Source: Pseudobdellovibrionaceae bacterium (GTDB lineage Bacteria > Bdellovibrionota > Bdellovibrionia > Bdellovibrionales > UBA1609). Taken from it: DNA of 64,000 nucleotides. Positions 43,192-51,162 of the stretch are shown here, one piece after another. The notes under the pieces were generated by a model. The model searched no databases. It worked only from the letters and a program-made list of their open reading frames with translations, and had not been told where the DNA came from. The stretch covers positions 1 to 64,000 of the forward strand of contig JABJQG010000052.1 in the NCBI GenBank assembly GCA_018663505.1, read 5' to 3'. The stretch's first letter is position 1; each line of letters starts with the position of its first letter. Position numbers and translations under genes: made by a program.

Positions 43192-44235
43192 TTATTTGAT
43201 GGCTTCGCGGATGTATGCCGAACCCGTATCCATAACCCAAACTACAACGGCAATAACAAGGACTAAACAGCCCACTTCGTTCCAAAGGGCCTGCCCTTGA
43301 TATTGGATAAGCATAGTACCAATACCACCGCCACCAACAAGACCAATAATTGTGGCCATTCTTACGTTAATATCCCAACGGTAAATAGTAAACGCTGTAT
43401 AAGGCAAAACAATCTGTGGAACCATGGCAAACCAAACCACCTGTAAGCTTGAAGCTCCAGTGGCTTTAATAGCTTCCACTGGGCCTTCAGAAATACACTC
43501 CACAAGCTCAGAATAGTTTTTTGCTAAGGAGGCCACTGAATGCAGTAGTAAAGCTAACATACCTGCGAATGGTCCAATCCCCACCCATACAGAAAATATA
43601 ATAGCCCAAATTAATGGCTCAATGGAGCGAGTGACGTTAAGCAAGGTTCTGATTGTGCCATAAATTGCAAATAAAACCTTATGCCCACTCATTACGTTCT
43701 TTGCACAAAGGAAACTAAGCACAAATGCAATGGGAACAGCAAGTACTGTGGCCATAAAAGCCATAAAAATAGTTTCAATAATTGCTAAAATCGCTCTGGG
43801 TAGTATTTCAAAATTTGGATTCAATAAACTGGAAAAAATTCTTTGTGCGCCTAGAAATCCACTTTCAGAAAAAAGTTCATAAAAGCTAAATTCTGTTACA
43901 ACAAAGCTAGCGTAAAAAGCGATTATAAATGCTACTATAAGTTCAATTCCCCAAAACTTTTTAAACCAAGGCACATCTTCTTGAACGGCTTCACTTAATT
44001 GTGGTTCTGCAAATAGGATATGCCCTATTGTGTGAATACCCTTTGAATTTAACAAAAAAACAACCACACCGCTGAAAGCAAAAACCCCTAAGCTTAAAAA
44101 AGTATTTCGACTAAGCATTAGCAATTGGTCTTCAGAAGGATTTACAAAGTAAACCAACAGGCTTAAAACTACGAAAGTAAAAATTAACCCATCTAACAAC
44201 ACACTCTGAAATATAACTTGTTTGTTTTTATTCAT
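43192..44235 (-). CDS. phnE: Phosphonate/phosphate-analogue ABC transporter permease
   Basis: Inner-membrane permease of a PhnCDE-type importer. The C-terminal ~230 residues form the transport domain with MAFMATVLAVPIAFVLSFL, SVASLAKNYSELVECISEGPVEAIKATGAS (EAA loop contacting PhnC) and the terminal IGLVGGGGIG motif. About 100 extra N-terminal residues with two more hydrophobic helices (about 10-32 and 42-62) precede it, giving 347 aa against ~260-290 for the usual PhnE. It starts 15 bp after phnC. No C-P lyase genes are present, so the substrate could be phosphonate, phosphite or a phosphate ester. Confidence 0.9.
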   Translation of the reverse strand: MNKNKQVIFQSVLLDGLIFTFVVLSLLVYFVNPSEDQLLMLSRNTFLSLGVFAFSGVVVFLLNSKGIHTIGHILFAEPQLSEAVQEDVPWFKKFWGIELIVAFIIAFYASFVVTEFSFYELFSESGFLGAQRIFSSLLNPNFEILPRAILAIIETIFMAFMATVLAVPIAFVLSFLCAKNVMSGHKVLFAIYGTIRTLLNVTRSIEPLIWAIIFSVWVGIGPFAGMLALLLHSVASLAKNYSELVECISEGPVEAIKATGASSLQVVWFAMVPQIVLPYTAFTIYRWDINVRMATIIGLVGGGGIGTMLIQYQGQALWNEVGCLVLVIAVVVWVMDTGSAYIREAIK

Positions 44236-44250
44236 TAAATTCTGCCCCTC

Positions 44251-45021
44251 TTAGTTGATATGAACTTCTTTAGCTGCATCTCCATAAATAGTTTCAAACC
44301 ACTCTTCATCAATGTTTTCAGGGCTTCCTTCAAACACCAATTCACCGTCTTTGAGTGCAATCACACGGTCTGCATACTCACGAACTAAACTTAAAAAATG
44401 TAAATTACAAACTACGGTTAGGCCTAACTCTCTGTTTACTTTACGTAAGTAATCCATCACCACATGACAAGTGGCCGGATCCAAAGAGGCCACTGGCTCG
44501 TCCGCTAATAAAATTTCTGGAGATTGAGTGAGCGCTCTCGCTATGGCAACACGTTGTTGCTGGCCTCCGGAAAGCTGATCTGCACGAATATAAGCTTTTT
44601 CCTTAATCCCCACTAAATCTAGATACTCTAACGCTTTTTCCTTATCCTTTTTACTAAATGAGCCAAAGATACTTTTAAATGTGGATGTTCTAGACATAGC
44701 ACCAGACAAAGCATTTTTATAAACAGAGTATCGTGGAATTAAATTGAAATGTTGAAAAATCATTCCAATTTTAGAACGAACTTTTTTAGCCTTTGCTCCA
44801 TCAATACGAGTGATGTCTTCACCCTTAAATACTATGGAGCCGCCGGTAGGTTGATGCAAATTATTTATACACCTTAATAAGGTAGATTTACCTGAACCAC
44901 TTAAGCCGATAACAACAAGAAATTCTCCTTGTTTTACATCAAAGCTCACGCCCTTCAGTGCTTGTACTCCGTTGGAGTAAGTTTTTGTAAGGTTTTTTAC
45001 TTCTAAAATTGGTTCTGACAT
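44251..45021 (-). CDS. phnC: Phosphonate ABC transporter ATP-binding protein
   Basis: 256 aa ATPase with Walker A GLSGSGKST, Q-loop FQHFNLIPRYSVYKN, signature LSGGQQQR, Walker B ILLADEPVASLDP and the H-switch His in VVCNLHFLSLV, where PhnC proteins typically read NLH. The phosphonate subfamily is supported by this NLH and by the flanking phnD and phnE. A 94-bp gap separates it from phnD. Confidence 0.93.
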   Translation of the reverse strand: MSEPILEVKNLTKTYSNGVQALKGVSFDVKQGEFLVVIGLSGSGKSTLLRCINNLHQPTGGSIVFKGEDITRIDGAKAKKVRSKIGMIFQHFNLIPRYSVYKNALSGAMSRTSTFKSIFGSFSKKDKEKALEYLDLVGIKEKAYIRADQLSGGQQQRVAIARALTQSPEILLADEPVASLDPATCHVVMDYLRKVNRELGLTVVCNLHFLSLVREYADRVIALKDGELVFEGSPENIDEEWFETIYGDAAKEVHIN

Positions 45022-45115
45022 ATGACTCTCTTAATTTATAAGTGCATTTAACTTACGTTTTCAGTTTTTCAATAAGTACTGTGCTCATAATGTTATATAA
45101 ATAAAAATACTCATT

Positions 45116-46033
45116 TTATTTTTTCTTTTTTATTAAGTCCGAAGCTGATCGTCCTAAGGCTGTTAAGATCGCTCGCACCCCATCATAATCCTTATCGGTA
45201 GACTTCTTTAGCCCAGTCACTCCGTAGAGTTCATGAAAAATTGCCTTACCCTCTTTGGAATTTAAATAATTGAGCAGTGCCGCTTGTACATCTTTTTTAA
45301 TGGCATCCGGCATTCCTTTTCTAAAAACAATAGGGTCGTTTGGGATAGGGTCTGTTAAATGAATAATCTTAACTTCTTTTTCGATCTCTGGATATTGAGT
45401 TAAAACCAAGCGACGTGCATCCTGTAACTTACCATCTTCCTTAGGTGAATAAAATGTCGCACCCACATCCACTTGTTTTTGACGTACCATTGTTACAACA
45501 TTGTCGTGTCTTTGAGCAAAAACCTTTTGAGAGGGCTTTATCTTTCTCTCTTTCAGTAACGTTGCGGGCAGCATATAACCTGACGTTGAAGCGGGGTCCA
45601 CATAAGCTATTTTTTTTCCTTGAATGTCCTCAATTTTATTAATTCCACTATCTGTACGAGCAATGATTTGCCCTTTATAATCGTAATGACCAAATCGTTC
45701 TACAGTCAGCAAAGCTTCTGTTTTATATTTTTGATTCGCTAATATATAGCCAAAGGTATTTAGTGAGGCAATATCGGCTCGATTAGTTCCAAATGCTTCT
45801 ACAACCGCCACATAAGATGTGGGCACTGAAATTTTAAATTTATAGGGGGTGTGTTTCTCTAAATATTTATGAATAAACTTTGTTTTTTCAACCAGTAATT
45901 TTGCATCCACTGACGGAACAAAAAAGAATTTTACTGGATTCTCAGCTGTGCCTAAGGCTGCTTTATTTTTAGTACAACCCATAGCTATTAATAGGGGTAA
46001 GGCTAATAAAATTTTGAGCATAAAATTTTTCAC
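45116..46033 (-). CDS. phnD: Phosphonate ABC transporter substrate-binding lipoprotein
   Basis: I choose GTG 46033, with TTAGGAGGAGC 6 nt upstream, over the longer frame from 46063. The protein then begins with a lipoprotein signal (VKNFMLKILLALPLLIAMGC). The mature part is a PhnD-type periplasmic binding protein: FFVPSVDAKLLVEKT, YVAVVEAFGTNRADIASLNTFGY, KIAYVDPASTSGYMLPATLL, VGATFYSP. The ligand-binding Ser/Thr loop (PASTSGY) is intact. First gene of phnDCE; a hairpin and the start of a divergent HAD gene lie upstream. Confidence 0.92.
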   Translation of the reverse strand: MKNFMLKILLALPLLIAMGCTKNKAALGTAENPVKFFFVPSVDAKLLVEKTKFIHKYLEKHTPYKFKISVPTSYVAVVEAFGTNRADIASLNTFGYILANQKYKTEALLTVERFGHYDYKGQIIARTDSGINKIEDIQGKKIAYVDPASTSGYMLPATLLKERKIKPSQKVFAQRHDNVVTMVRQKQVDVGATFYSPKEDGKLQDARRLVLTQYPEIEKEVKIIHLTDPIPNDPIVFRKGMPDAIKKDVQAALLNYLNSKEGKAIFHELYGVTGLKKSTDKDYDGVRAILTALGRSASDLIKKKK

Positions 46034-46096
46034 TGAGCTCCTCCTAAGGATATTTAGGCACATTTGTCACACCCCAGCTAAAAAGTGTCAAGAGCT

Positions 46097-46135
46097 TGTG
46101 GCTATTGAATTGTGGGTCATTTCACAATAGCCACA
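46097..46135. promoter_or_regulatory. 11-bp palindrome upstream of phnD
   Basis: TGTGGCTATTG (46097-46107) and CAATAGCCACA (46125-46135) are exact inverted copies around 17 nt. They lie between the divergent phnD (start 46033) and the HAD gene (46189), next to a TTGACA-like hexamer on the minus strand. This could be a regulator site for the importer or a leader hairpin. Confidence 0.5.
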
Positions 46136-46188
46136 CTGCCATGCGTAATGGCTAATATAACCCTAACATATGTGTTCTTAAATAGAGC

Positions 46189-46890
46189 ATGTATGGCCCA
46201 GAGCTCTTTCAGCTTATTTCTAAGACAGCACCTAAAGACACACTTGTTGTTTTAGATTTGGATTCCACCTTGTTTAATGTGGGAGCCCGCACTCAAGCCT
46301 TAGCTGTGGATTTTGCCAATAACTCCAGCAATCAGTTTAAATTCCCTGAAGAATGTGAATTACTAAAGAATATTCAGGTAAATGCACGCCATTGGGGCAT
46401 TGCTGAGCCCATTGCCGAGCTAAAAATTAGATCCGAAATTCTATTCTTTGATGCTGTTATCACTCACTGGCAAAAGTACTTCTTTTCTAATAAATTTTTA
46501 AAACACGATATTCTCTCTAAAGGTTCTCAAAACTTTATCAGTTCTTTGCTCAACAGAGGAAATACAATCCATTACCTCACTGGTCGCGATACGGTTCGCA
46601 TGGGAGAGGGCACTGTGGAAAGTCTAAAGCTAAATAAGCTACCCTTAGACAGTACTCACAAATTATTTATGAAACCAATTAAGGGCATAAACGATGTGGA
46701 ACACAAAAGAGAACAAATCAAAGAGTTTGCAAAGTCATTTTCTAATATTTGGATGATAGATAACGAACCCACTATTTTACTTGATCTAGAGAAAACCTGC
46801 CCAGATGTAAACTTAGTTTTTATGAACACAGTACACTCTAAAAAAGCTGAATCTCCCTTACACATGTATACCCTAGATGGCCATTTTTAG
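46189..46890 (+). CDS. HAD-like hydrolase of unknown substrate
   Basis: 233 aa cytoplasmic protein with HAD motif I VVLDLDSTLFN (D23, D25), motif II HYLTGRD, a Lys/Arg-containing middle and motif IV IWMIDNEPTILLDL. A cap-like insertion (about 30-110) separates motifs I and II. DLDSTL and LTGRD are common in phosphatases that act on small phosphorylated molecules. No SD is evident at ATG 46189. It is divergent from phnD, but there is no strong reason to link them. Confidence 0.78.
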   Translation: MYGPELFQLISKTAPKDTLVVLDLDSTLFNVGARTQALAVDFANNSSNQFKFPEECELLKNIQVNARHWGIAEPIAELKIRSEILFFDAVITHWQKYFFSNKFLKHDILSKGSQNFISSLLNRGNTIHYLTGRDTVRMGEGTVESLKLNKLPLDSTHKLFMKPIKGINDVEHKREQIKEFAKSFSNIWMIDNEPTILLDLEKTCPDVNLVFMNTVHSKKAESPLHMYTLDGHF

Positions 46891-47065
46891 AAACATTAGA
46901 GGTACTAGCAGAACAATGAACTTAGTGACGATATCCTCAGTAAAAAGAAACAAAAAATGAACTTGAAAGAATCTATACGTCAGAACAAAAATGAAATTAC
47001 TACCTTAAGTATGTCGTAGAACTATGGGTTTATGAGTGGGGGTTCTGGGCTTCCCATAGGCACCC

Positions 47066-47118
47066 TTTCCGTCCGTGGGAGATCGGGCGGCTAGCCCCTG
47101 ATCTCCCACGGATGGAAA
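47066..47118. repeat. 53-nt GC-rich hairpin between convergent genes
   Basis: A 19-bp stem with one mismatch (47066-47084 with 47100-47118, core CCGTGGGAGATC) closes over an inner GGGC/GCCC pair. It is much more GC-rich than its surroundings and lies 25 bp from the NUDIX stop, between that gene and the convergent HAD gene. There is no T-run, so it could be a mobile REP-like hairpin or an mRNA-stabilising structure rather than a classical terminator. Confidence 0.75.
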
Positions 47119-47142
47119 ACTCTCAACTTTGCACCAAGAGTT

Positions 47143-47697
47143 TCACGCTTCTTTCTCATAACTAACAAACTGCTTAGCAATAAGGAGAGAACTATTCATT
47201 AAAGAGTGCTTGAAGCCCCCTTTATCTAATTTTTTCAGAGCTTCTCCATATGGCATAAGTGTGACAGTAAGGTCTTCGAAGGGATCCAAATCTTGTTCGG
47301 CTACTTTTTTACAATCCGTTGCAAGAAATACTCTTACTGCGTTCGACTGTAATGCCGGGTTCGGGTAATGCTCTCCCACTTCTTTAATATTACCAGCAGA
47401 ATAACCCGTTTCTTCTAAAAGTTCCCTTTTTGCTGAATCCACTAAACTTTCATTAGGCTCTAGATTTCCACCAGGAAGCTCTAAATAACGCTCCTGTTTT
47501 GCATGGCGGTATTGATCTACTAAAACGAGTTCCATATTCTGCGTCAGTGCCACAACATGTACCCAGTCAGTAAACTCCATGACGTAGTATTTTGGCATAA
47601 CTCGACCGTCTGGAAGCTCACACTTGTCCACTCGCATTTTAAAGGTTCTAGATTGAAATAAATATTCTGAAGAGAGTGTTTTCCATTTTATTTTCAT
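47143..47697 (-). CDS. NUDIX hydrolase, ADP-ribose pyrophosphatase-like
   Basis: 184 aa with a perfect Nudix box (GGNLEPNESLVDSAKR then ELLEETGY; GX5EX7REUXEEXGU). The ADP-ribose pyrophosphatase (NudF-like) pattern is suggested by VDQYRHAKQERYLELPGG and EHYPNPALQSNAVRVFLA. It would cleave ADP-ribose or a related nucleotide diphosphate. It is the last gene of a long operon, 8 bp after the HD-domain nuclease gene. SD weak. Confidence 0.88.
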   Translation of the reverse strand: MKIKWKTLSSEYLFQSRTFKMRVDKCELPDGRVMPKYYVMEFTDWVHVVALTQNMELVLVDQYRHAKQERYLELPGGNLEPNESLVDSAKRELLEETGYSAGNIKEVGEHYPNPALQSNAVRVFLATDCKKVAEQDLDPFEDLTVTLMPYGEALKKLDKGGFKHSLMNSSLLIAKQFVSYEKEA

Positions 47698-47705
47698 GAC
47701 TGTGA

Positions 47706-48674
47706 TCAGTCCTCGTTTTGTTTTTTTGCAAAAATATCTAAATATAAATAGCGATCAAAATTCTTTTGAAAGGAACTCCACTCATTGCCATCTTGCACTT
47801 CACTAAGCATGGCTTGTGTTGCCGTATTAATTTTGCTATCCAGCTCGTCTACCATAGCAACCACCATTGCTTCTAAAAATTTTGGTCTTTTTGGTGATCC
47901 ATATTCATATTTTCCATGATGTGATAATATAATATGCTTCAATTCGTACCTTAATTTATCAGGGAAACCTAAGATTTTCTGAGAAAATTTATCAACAAGT
48001 TCACAGCCTATTTGAATATGACCCACAAGGCGGCCAGCAGTGGTATAATTAATGCCATTCTCTATACTCAGCTCCCAGAGCTTCCCAATGTCATGAAATA
48101 TGGCACCAAATATTAAATAGTCATAGTTCAAATGTTTATGAATTTCAGATAAATATTTAAGAGTTTTGGAGATACCTACCATATGTTCAATTAAACCACC
48201 AAAGTAGGCGTGGTGAATAGATCGTGCCGCGGGATATTTTAAAAGCCTCTCCTGAACTTCCTTGTCATTGAGTACATTTGTCACAAGCTGTTTAATATTA
48301 TCATCTGTAATATCTGCAACCATACGCAATAACTCGTCCATATATTCGCTAGAACTTCTATCTGCACTTTTTACCAATAGGCGCATATCATATTCATTAT
48401 TTTCAGCCGGTCGAAGCTGATGAATCACAAACTGTAGCTTATTTTGGTAACTCTGCACATGTCCCTTAATATGCACAACATCTCCAGAATCAAACTCCTT
48501 AGAAAGCTCTTCTGCATTATCCCATACACGCGCATTAATTGCCCCTGTCTTGTCATTCAAATTAAAGGACAAATATGGTTTAGAATTTTTATCCATCAAC
48601 ATGGATTTTTGGGTGATATAATAACAACCTTGAACTTTATCTTGTGCTATAAATGATTTAATTTGTTTATTCAC
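47706..48674 (-). CDS. HD-domain 3'-5' exoribonuclease, YhaM-like
   Basis: The longest frame starts at 48704, but GTG 48674 makes a 4-base GTGA overlap with the preceding stop and follows an AAGGTG, so I choose it (322 aa). N-terminal OB-fold (about 8-95: KPYLSFNLNDKTGAINARVWD, VVHIKGHVQSYQNKLQF). The C-terminal HD phosphohydrolase domain carries HHAYFGGLIEHM, IFGAIFHDIGKLWEL and HHGKYEYGSPKRPKF. This is the YhaM/CBF1 architecture, which trims RNA or ssDNA from the 3' end. It is coupled to its neighbours in an operon with purH. Confidence 0.88.
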   Translation of the reverse strand: MNKQIKSFIAQDKVQGCYYITQKSMLMDKNSKPYLSFNLNDKTGAINARVWDNAEELSKEFDSGDVVHIKGHVQSYQNKLQFVIHQLRPAENNEYDMRLLVKSADRSSSEYMDELLRMVADITDDNIKQLVTNVLNDKEVQERLLKYPAARSIHHAYFGGLIEHMVGISKTLKYLSEIHKHLNYDYLIFGAIFHDIGKLWELSIENGINYTTAGRLVGHIQIGCELVDKFSQKILGFPDKLRYELKHIILSHHGKYEYGSPKRPKFLEAMVVAMVDELDSKINTATQAMLSEVQDGNEWSSFQKNFDRYLYLDIFAKKQNED

Positions 48675-49450
48675 TTTTTCACCTTGGCTTTTTTCTCTTT
48701 GCAAAACATATATGGGTAACGACTGTCTATAAATGTTAGGCTTCCTAAATACAAAGAATCTAACTCGGAATAAAAGAAAAAGAATGTGCCACCAACAATA
48801 GAAACATATCTTTGATAAGCCGAGTTCAATATAACTCCATCCCTACTAATTACATTGTGATAATACTTAGTTAAATCCATATATTTGAAACAACCTGCGC
48901 CAATGTTTTCACCCAAGATAGACCTCTTTTTAGCCATACTCAAGAAATACACTTTTAAATTTCCAATTTCTTCTTCTGTTGAAATAAATTCTTTAGTATC
49001 AAATTGAATTTTTAAGTTAAAACGTCCACGTTTCTCGGATACGTAATCAGCTAAGTCAATTACGCCCCCTCCTCGAGTAAAAGAAAACTTATAATTAGAT
49101 TTAAGAGCCTTATGCTGATCAGCGGTTAGAACAACGTCAAAATCAACATACTTGCGAATCAGTTTATTTACAAGATCCACTCTAGAACTAAAACCGGCTC
49201 TCACAGAATCCTTTGCTCTAAATCTCTTTAAATAATACTCCTCGATAATAGTTACTAAGGTTGATGGAATAGTTGTATTTTTATCTGTGGATAATGCTCT
49301 GCCCACCTTAAATGTTTTTTTATGTTCATCAGAAGTAACGCCATGACTATCATGAGAGCTCCCCTCTTGTTTAGGTTTTGAAGAATCAGCAGACTCCCCT
49401 ACTGCCAATTGAAATACAAATAAAATTATAACAAAGCCAATCAGTTTCAC
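48671..49450 (-). CDS. Secreted protein of unknown function
   Basis: 259 aa with a signal peptide (MKLIGFVIILFVFQLAVG), a hydrophilic Ser/Lys/His linker (about 20-60) and a compact alpha/beta part (LVTIIEEYYLKRFRAKDS, RGGGVIDLADYVSEKRGRF). Two Cys (AGCFKYMD and MFCKEKK). No family is recognised. Its ATG overlaps the stop of the GYF-TPR gene by 4 bases and its stop overlaps the exoribonuclease start by 4, so it is tightly coupled. The GYF-TPR protein upstream is a likely partner because both reach the periplasm. Confidence 0.75.
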   Translation of the reverse strand: MKLIGFVIILFVFQLAVGESADSSKPKQEGSSHDSHGVTSDEHKKTFKVGRALSTDKNTTIPSTLVTIIEEYYLKRFRAKDSVRAGFSSRVDLVNKLIRKYVDFDVVLTADQHKALKSNYKFSFTRGGGVIDLADYVSEKRGRFNLKIQFDTKEFISTEEEIGNLKVYFLSMAKKRSILGENIGAGCFKYMDLTKYYHNVISRDGVILNSAYQRYVSIVGGTFFFFYSELDSLYLGSLTFIDSRYPYMFCKEKKAKVKK

Positions 49451-51147
49451 TGAATCTCCATTGCTGTCTTCAACAAAGGCATATAGTCTTTAGAAATTTT
49501 TAACGCCTTTTTATAATACATAAATGCCTGATTGCGATCTCCAGACTTTAAATAAGATTGTGCTAATCCCGTTATTGCTTCGAGGCTTTGCTGGTCATTT
49601 TTATAAATAGTTGCCCAGTTAGCTTGCATACAATCTGTGTTTTTTTGTGATTCACAAAACTTTAATTTCATTATGTACTTTAAATTTGAGAATGAATTAT
49701 TTTCTAACTTTTTGCCATCTTCAGTTTTTTCAGCTCTGCTTAAAGCTACCTTTGCCTCTGATTGCCTACCACTCTTATAGAGTCCATAAGAATACAATGC
49801 TAAAAATAGTGGGTTATTTGGGTCCTTAAGAGTGGAGCGTTCCAGTTGCGACAAACCCTTTCTAAAATCTCCAGATCTTAACTCACAGTAGCCCAGCAAG
49901 GCTCTATGGTAGTTACCTCTACCTCTTTGAGACAAAGTCTTGCACCAATCATAAAAAGCCTCCCAATCCAGCAAACTTCTGTCTATAAAAATGTTTTTTC
50001 TATGAGCTAATGTTAGATCAGGGTTAACATTTAATATTTTTTCTAACTCCAAATTCTTTACATCCCTATCCCCTAGTATTGATTCAATATAAGTTTGAAT
50101 CAACAAAGATTCCTGGTAATAAGCTGCATGAATTTCAGTATTTTTTAAAATCGATTTCTGAGCCTCAACTAAATAAAATAACTGTGGATCCACTTCCCAT
50201 TTTTTTAAATAAGCCATGGATAGCAGTAATCTAGCTGCGGCATCTTTTTCACCATCTTCAACTGCTGCCTTCAAATATTCAATGGCTTCTCTGTGTTTTT
50301 CTTCTAACAACTTAATCACACCAATATTTACATAAGCCGGGGTGTAGGTTCTATCTATACTCAATGAATTTTGGAAATGTTTTTCTGCTAACTTAAATTC
50401 TGATTCTTGCAAGTAAGATAGTCCCACTCCTGTTTCTGCTAATTTAATATATGGGCCGTGTTGAGTAATTATATTTTTCAATAGCCTTCTGCCAAGTAAA
50501 TAGCTTTGGTCAACCTGAATCAGCAAGGACCCCAGGTAAAGGTGAATAGATAGGTTTCCTTGGTCTATTTCATAAGCCTCTTTATAGTTGCCTAAGGCCT
50601 GATTATACAGACCTAGTCTGAGTTGACGATTAGCTAGCTCTATATATTTTTCAGCACTAATTATTTGTTTTTCTTTATCCAAGTAATTTATTTTTACAAA
50701 AACCCCTGTTCCACCTAATATCAACAGGAGAACCAAAGTTCTCCATAAGTTTAAACCTGATTTTTTAGCTCCAAGTATAGCTTCTTCTGATGGCTTCGTT
50801 CCATAGGCTTTTACTTTTTCGTTAAAATCTTTATGATATTCTGTTGATGTGTCCTCTTCCACTACTAAATCTTCATCATCACCAAGGTTCATGGTCATAG
50901 AATCATCCAAGCCAAATTCTGCGCCTCCCTCATGAGCTTCAATGGTTTTGATTCTTAGGATTTCAACAATTTTAGCAAACTCATTTTTATCGCGAATAGG
51001 GCGCCAAAAGCCCATGGGTTCACAAACTTCATCAATTACCACTAATTCTCTTGAAGAGAGCAGCTCTTCTATTTCTATTTTTAAATATGGCCCTTTTATT
51101 ACACCTGAACTTCTTATTAGCCATTTGGTTTGAACATCCATGCTCAT
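49447..51147 (-). CDS. GYF_2-like, single-TM, TPR-repeat membrane protein
   Basis: 566 aa. The N-terminal cytoplasmic GYF_2-like domain (about 7-58) has KWLIRSSGVIKGPYLKIEIE and MGFWRPIRD. An acidic linker (about 75-115) is followed by one membrane helix (about 134-152, LNLWRTLVLLLILGGTGVF) and about 400 residues of TPR repeats outside (GLYNQALGNYKEAYEIDQGN, GVGLSYLQESEFKLAEKHFQ, GLAQSYLKSGDRNQAFMYYKKA). This layout puts a peptide-binding domain inside and a protein scaffold in the periplasm. It begins 15 bp after purH. Function unknown; the GYF_2 likeness links it to the GYF-PilZ protein at 39483. Confidence 0.78.
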   Translation of the reverse strand: MSMDVQTKWLIRSSGVIKGPYLKIEIEELLSSRELVVIDEVCEPMGFWRPIRDKNEFAKIVEILRIKTIEAHEGGAEFGLDDSMTMNLGDDEDLVVEEDTSTEYHKDFNEKVKAYGTKPSEEAILGAKKSGLNLWRTLVLLLILGGTGVFVKINYLDKEKQIISAEKYIELANRQLRLGLYNQALGNYKEAYEIDQGNLSIHLYLGSLLIQVDQSYLLGRRLLKNIITQHGPYIKLAETGVGLSYLQESEFKLAEKHFQNSLSIDRTYTPAYVNIGVIKLLEEKHREAIEYLKAAVEDGEKDAAARLLLSMAYLKKWEVDPQLFYLVEAQKSILKNTEIHAAYYQESLLIQTYIESILGDRDVKNLELEKILNVNPDLTLAHRKNIFIDRSLLDWEAFYDWCKTLSQRGRGNYHRALLGYCELRSGDFRKGLSQLERSTLKDPNNPLFLALYSYGLYKSGRQSEAKVALSRAEKTEDGKKLENNSFSNLKYIMKLKFCESQKNTDCMQANWATIYKNDQQSLEAITGLAQSYLKSGDRNQAFMYYKKALKISKDYMPLLKTAMEIQ

Positions 51148-51162
51148 TACCCATCCTTATAT

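Noticed and set aside
43150-43200. TGGCAC words in the repeat considered as a sigma-54 promoter
   Set aside because: The GG-GC distance is wrong (11 instead of 10), and the words belong to the inverted repeat.
46040-46100. Possible Pho box upstream of phnD (TTGTCAC and GTGTCAA)
   Set aside because: The two TGTCA-like words are 13 bp apart instead of the 4-bp spacing of a Pho box.
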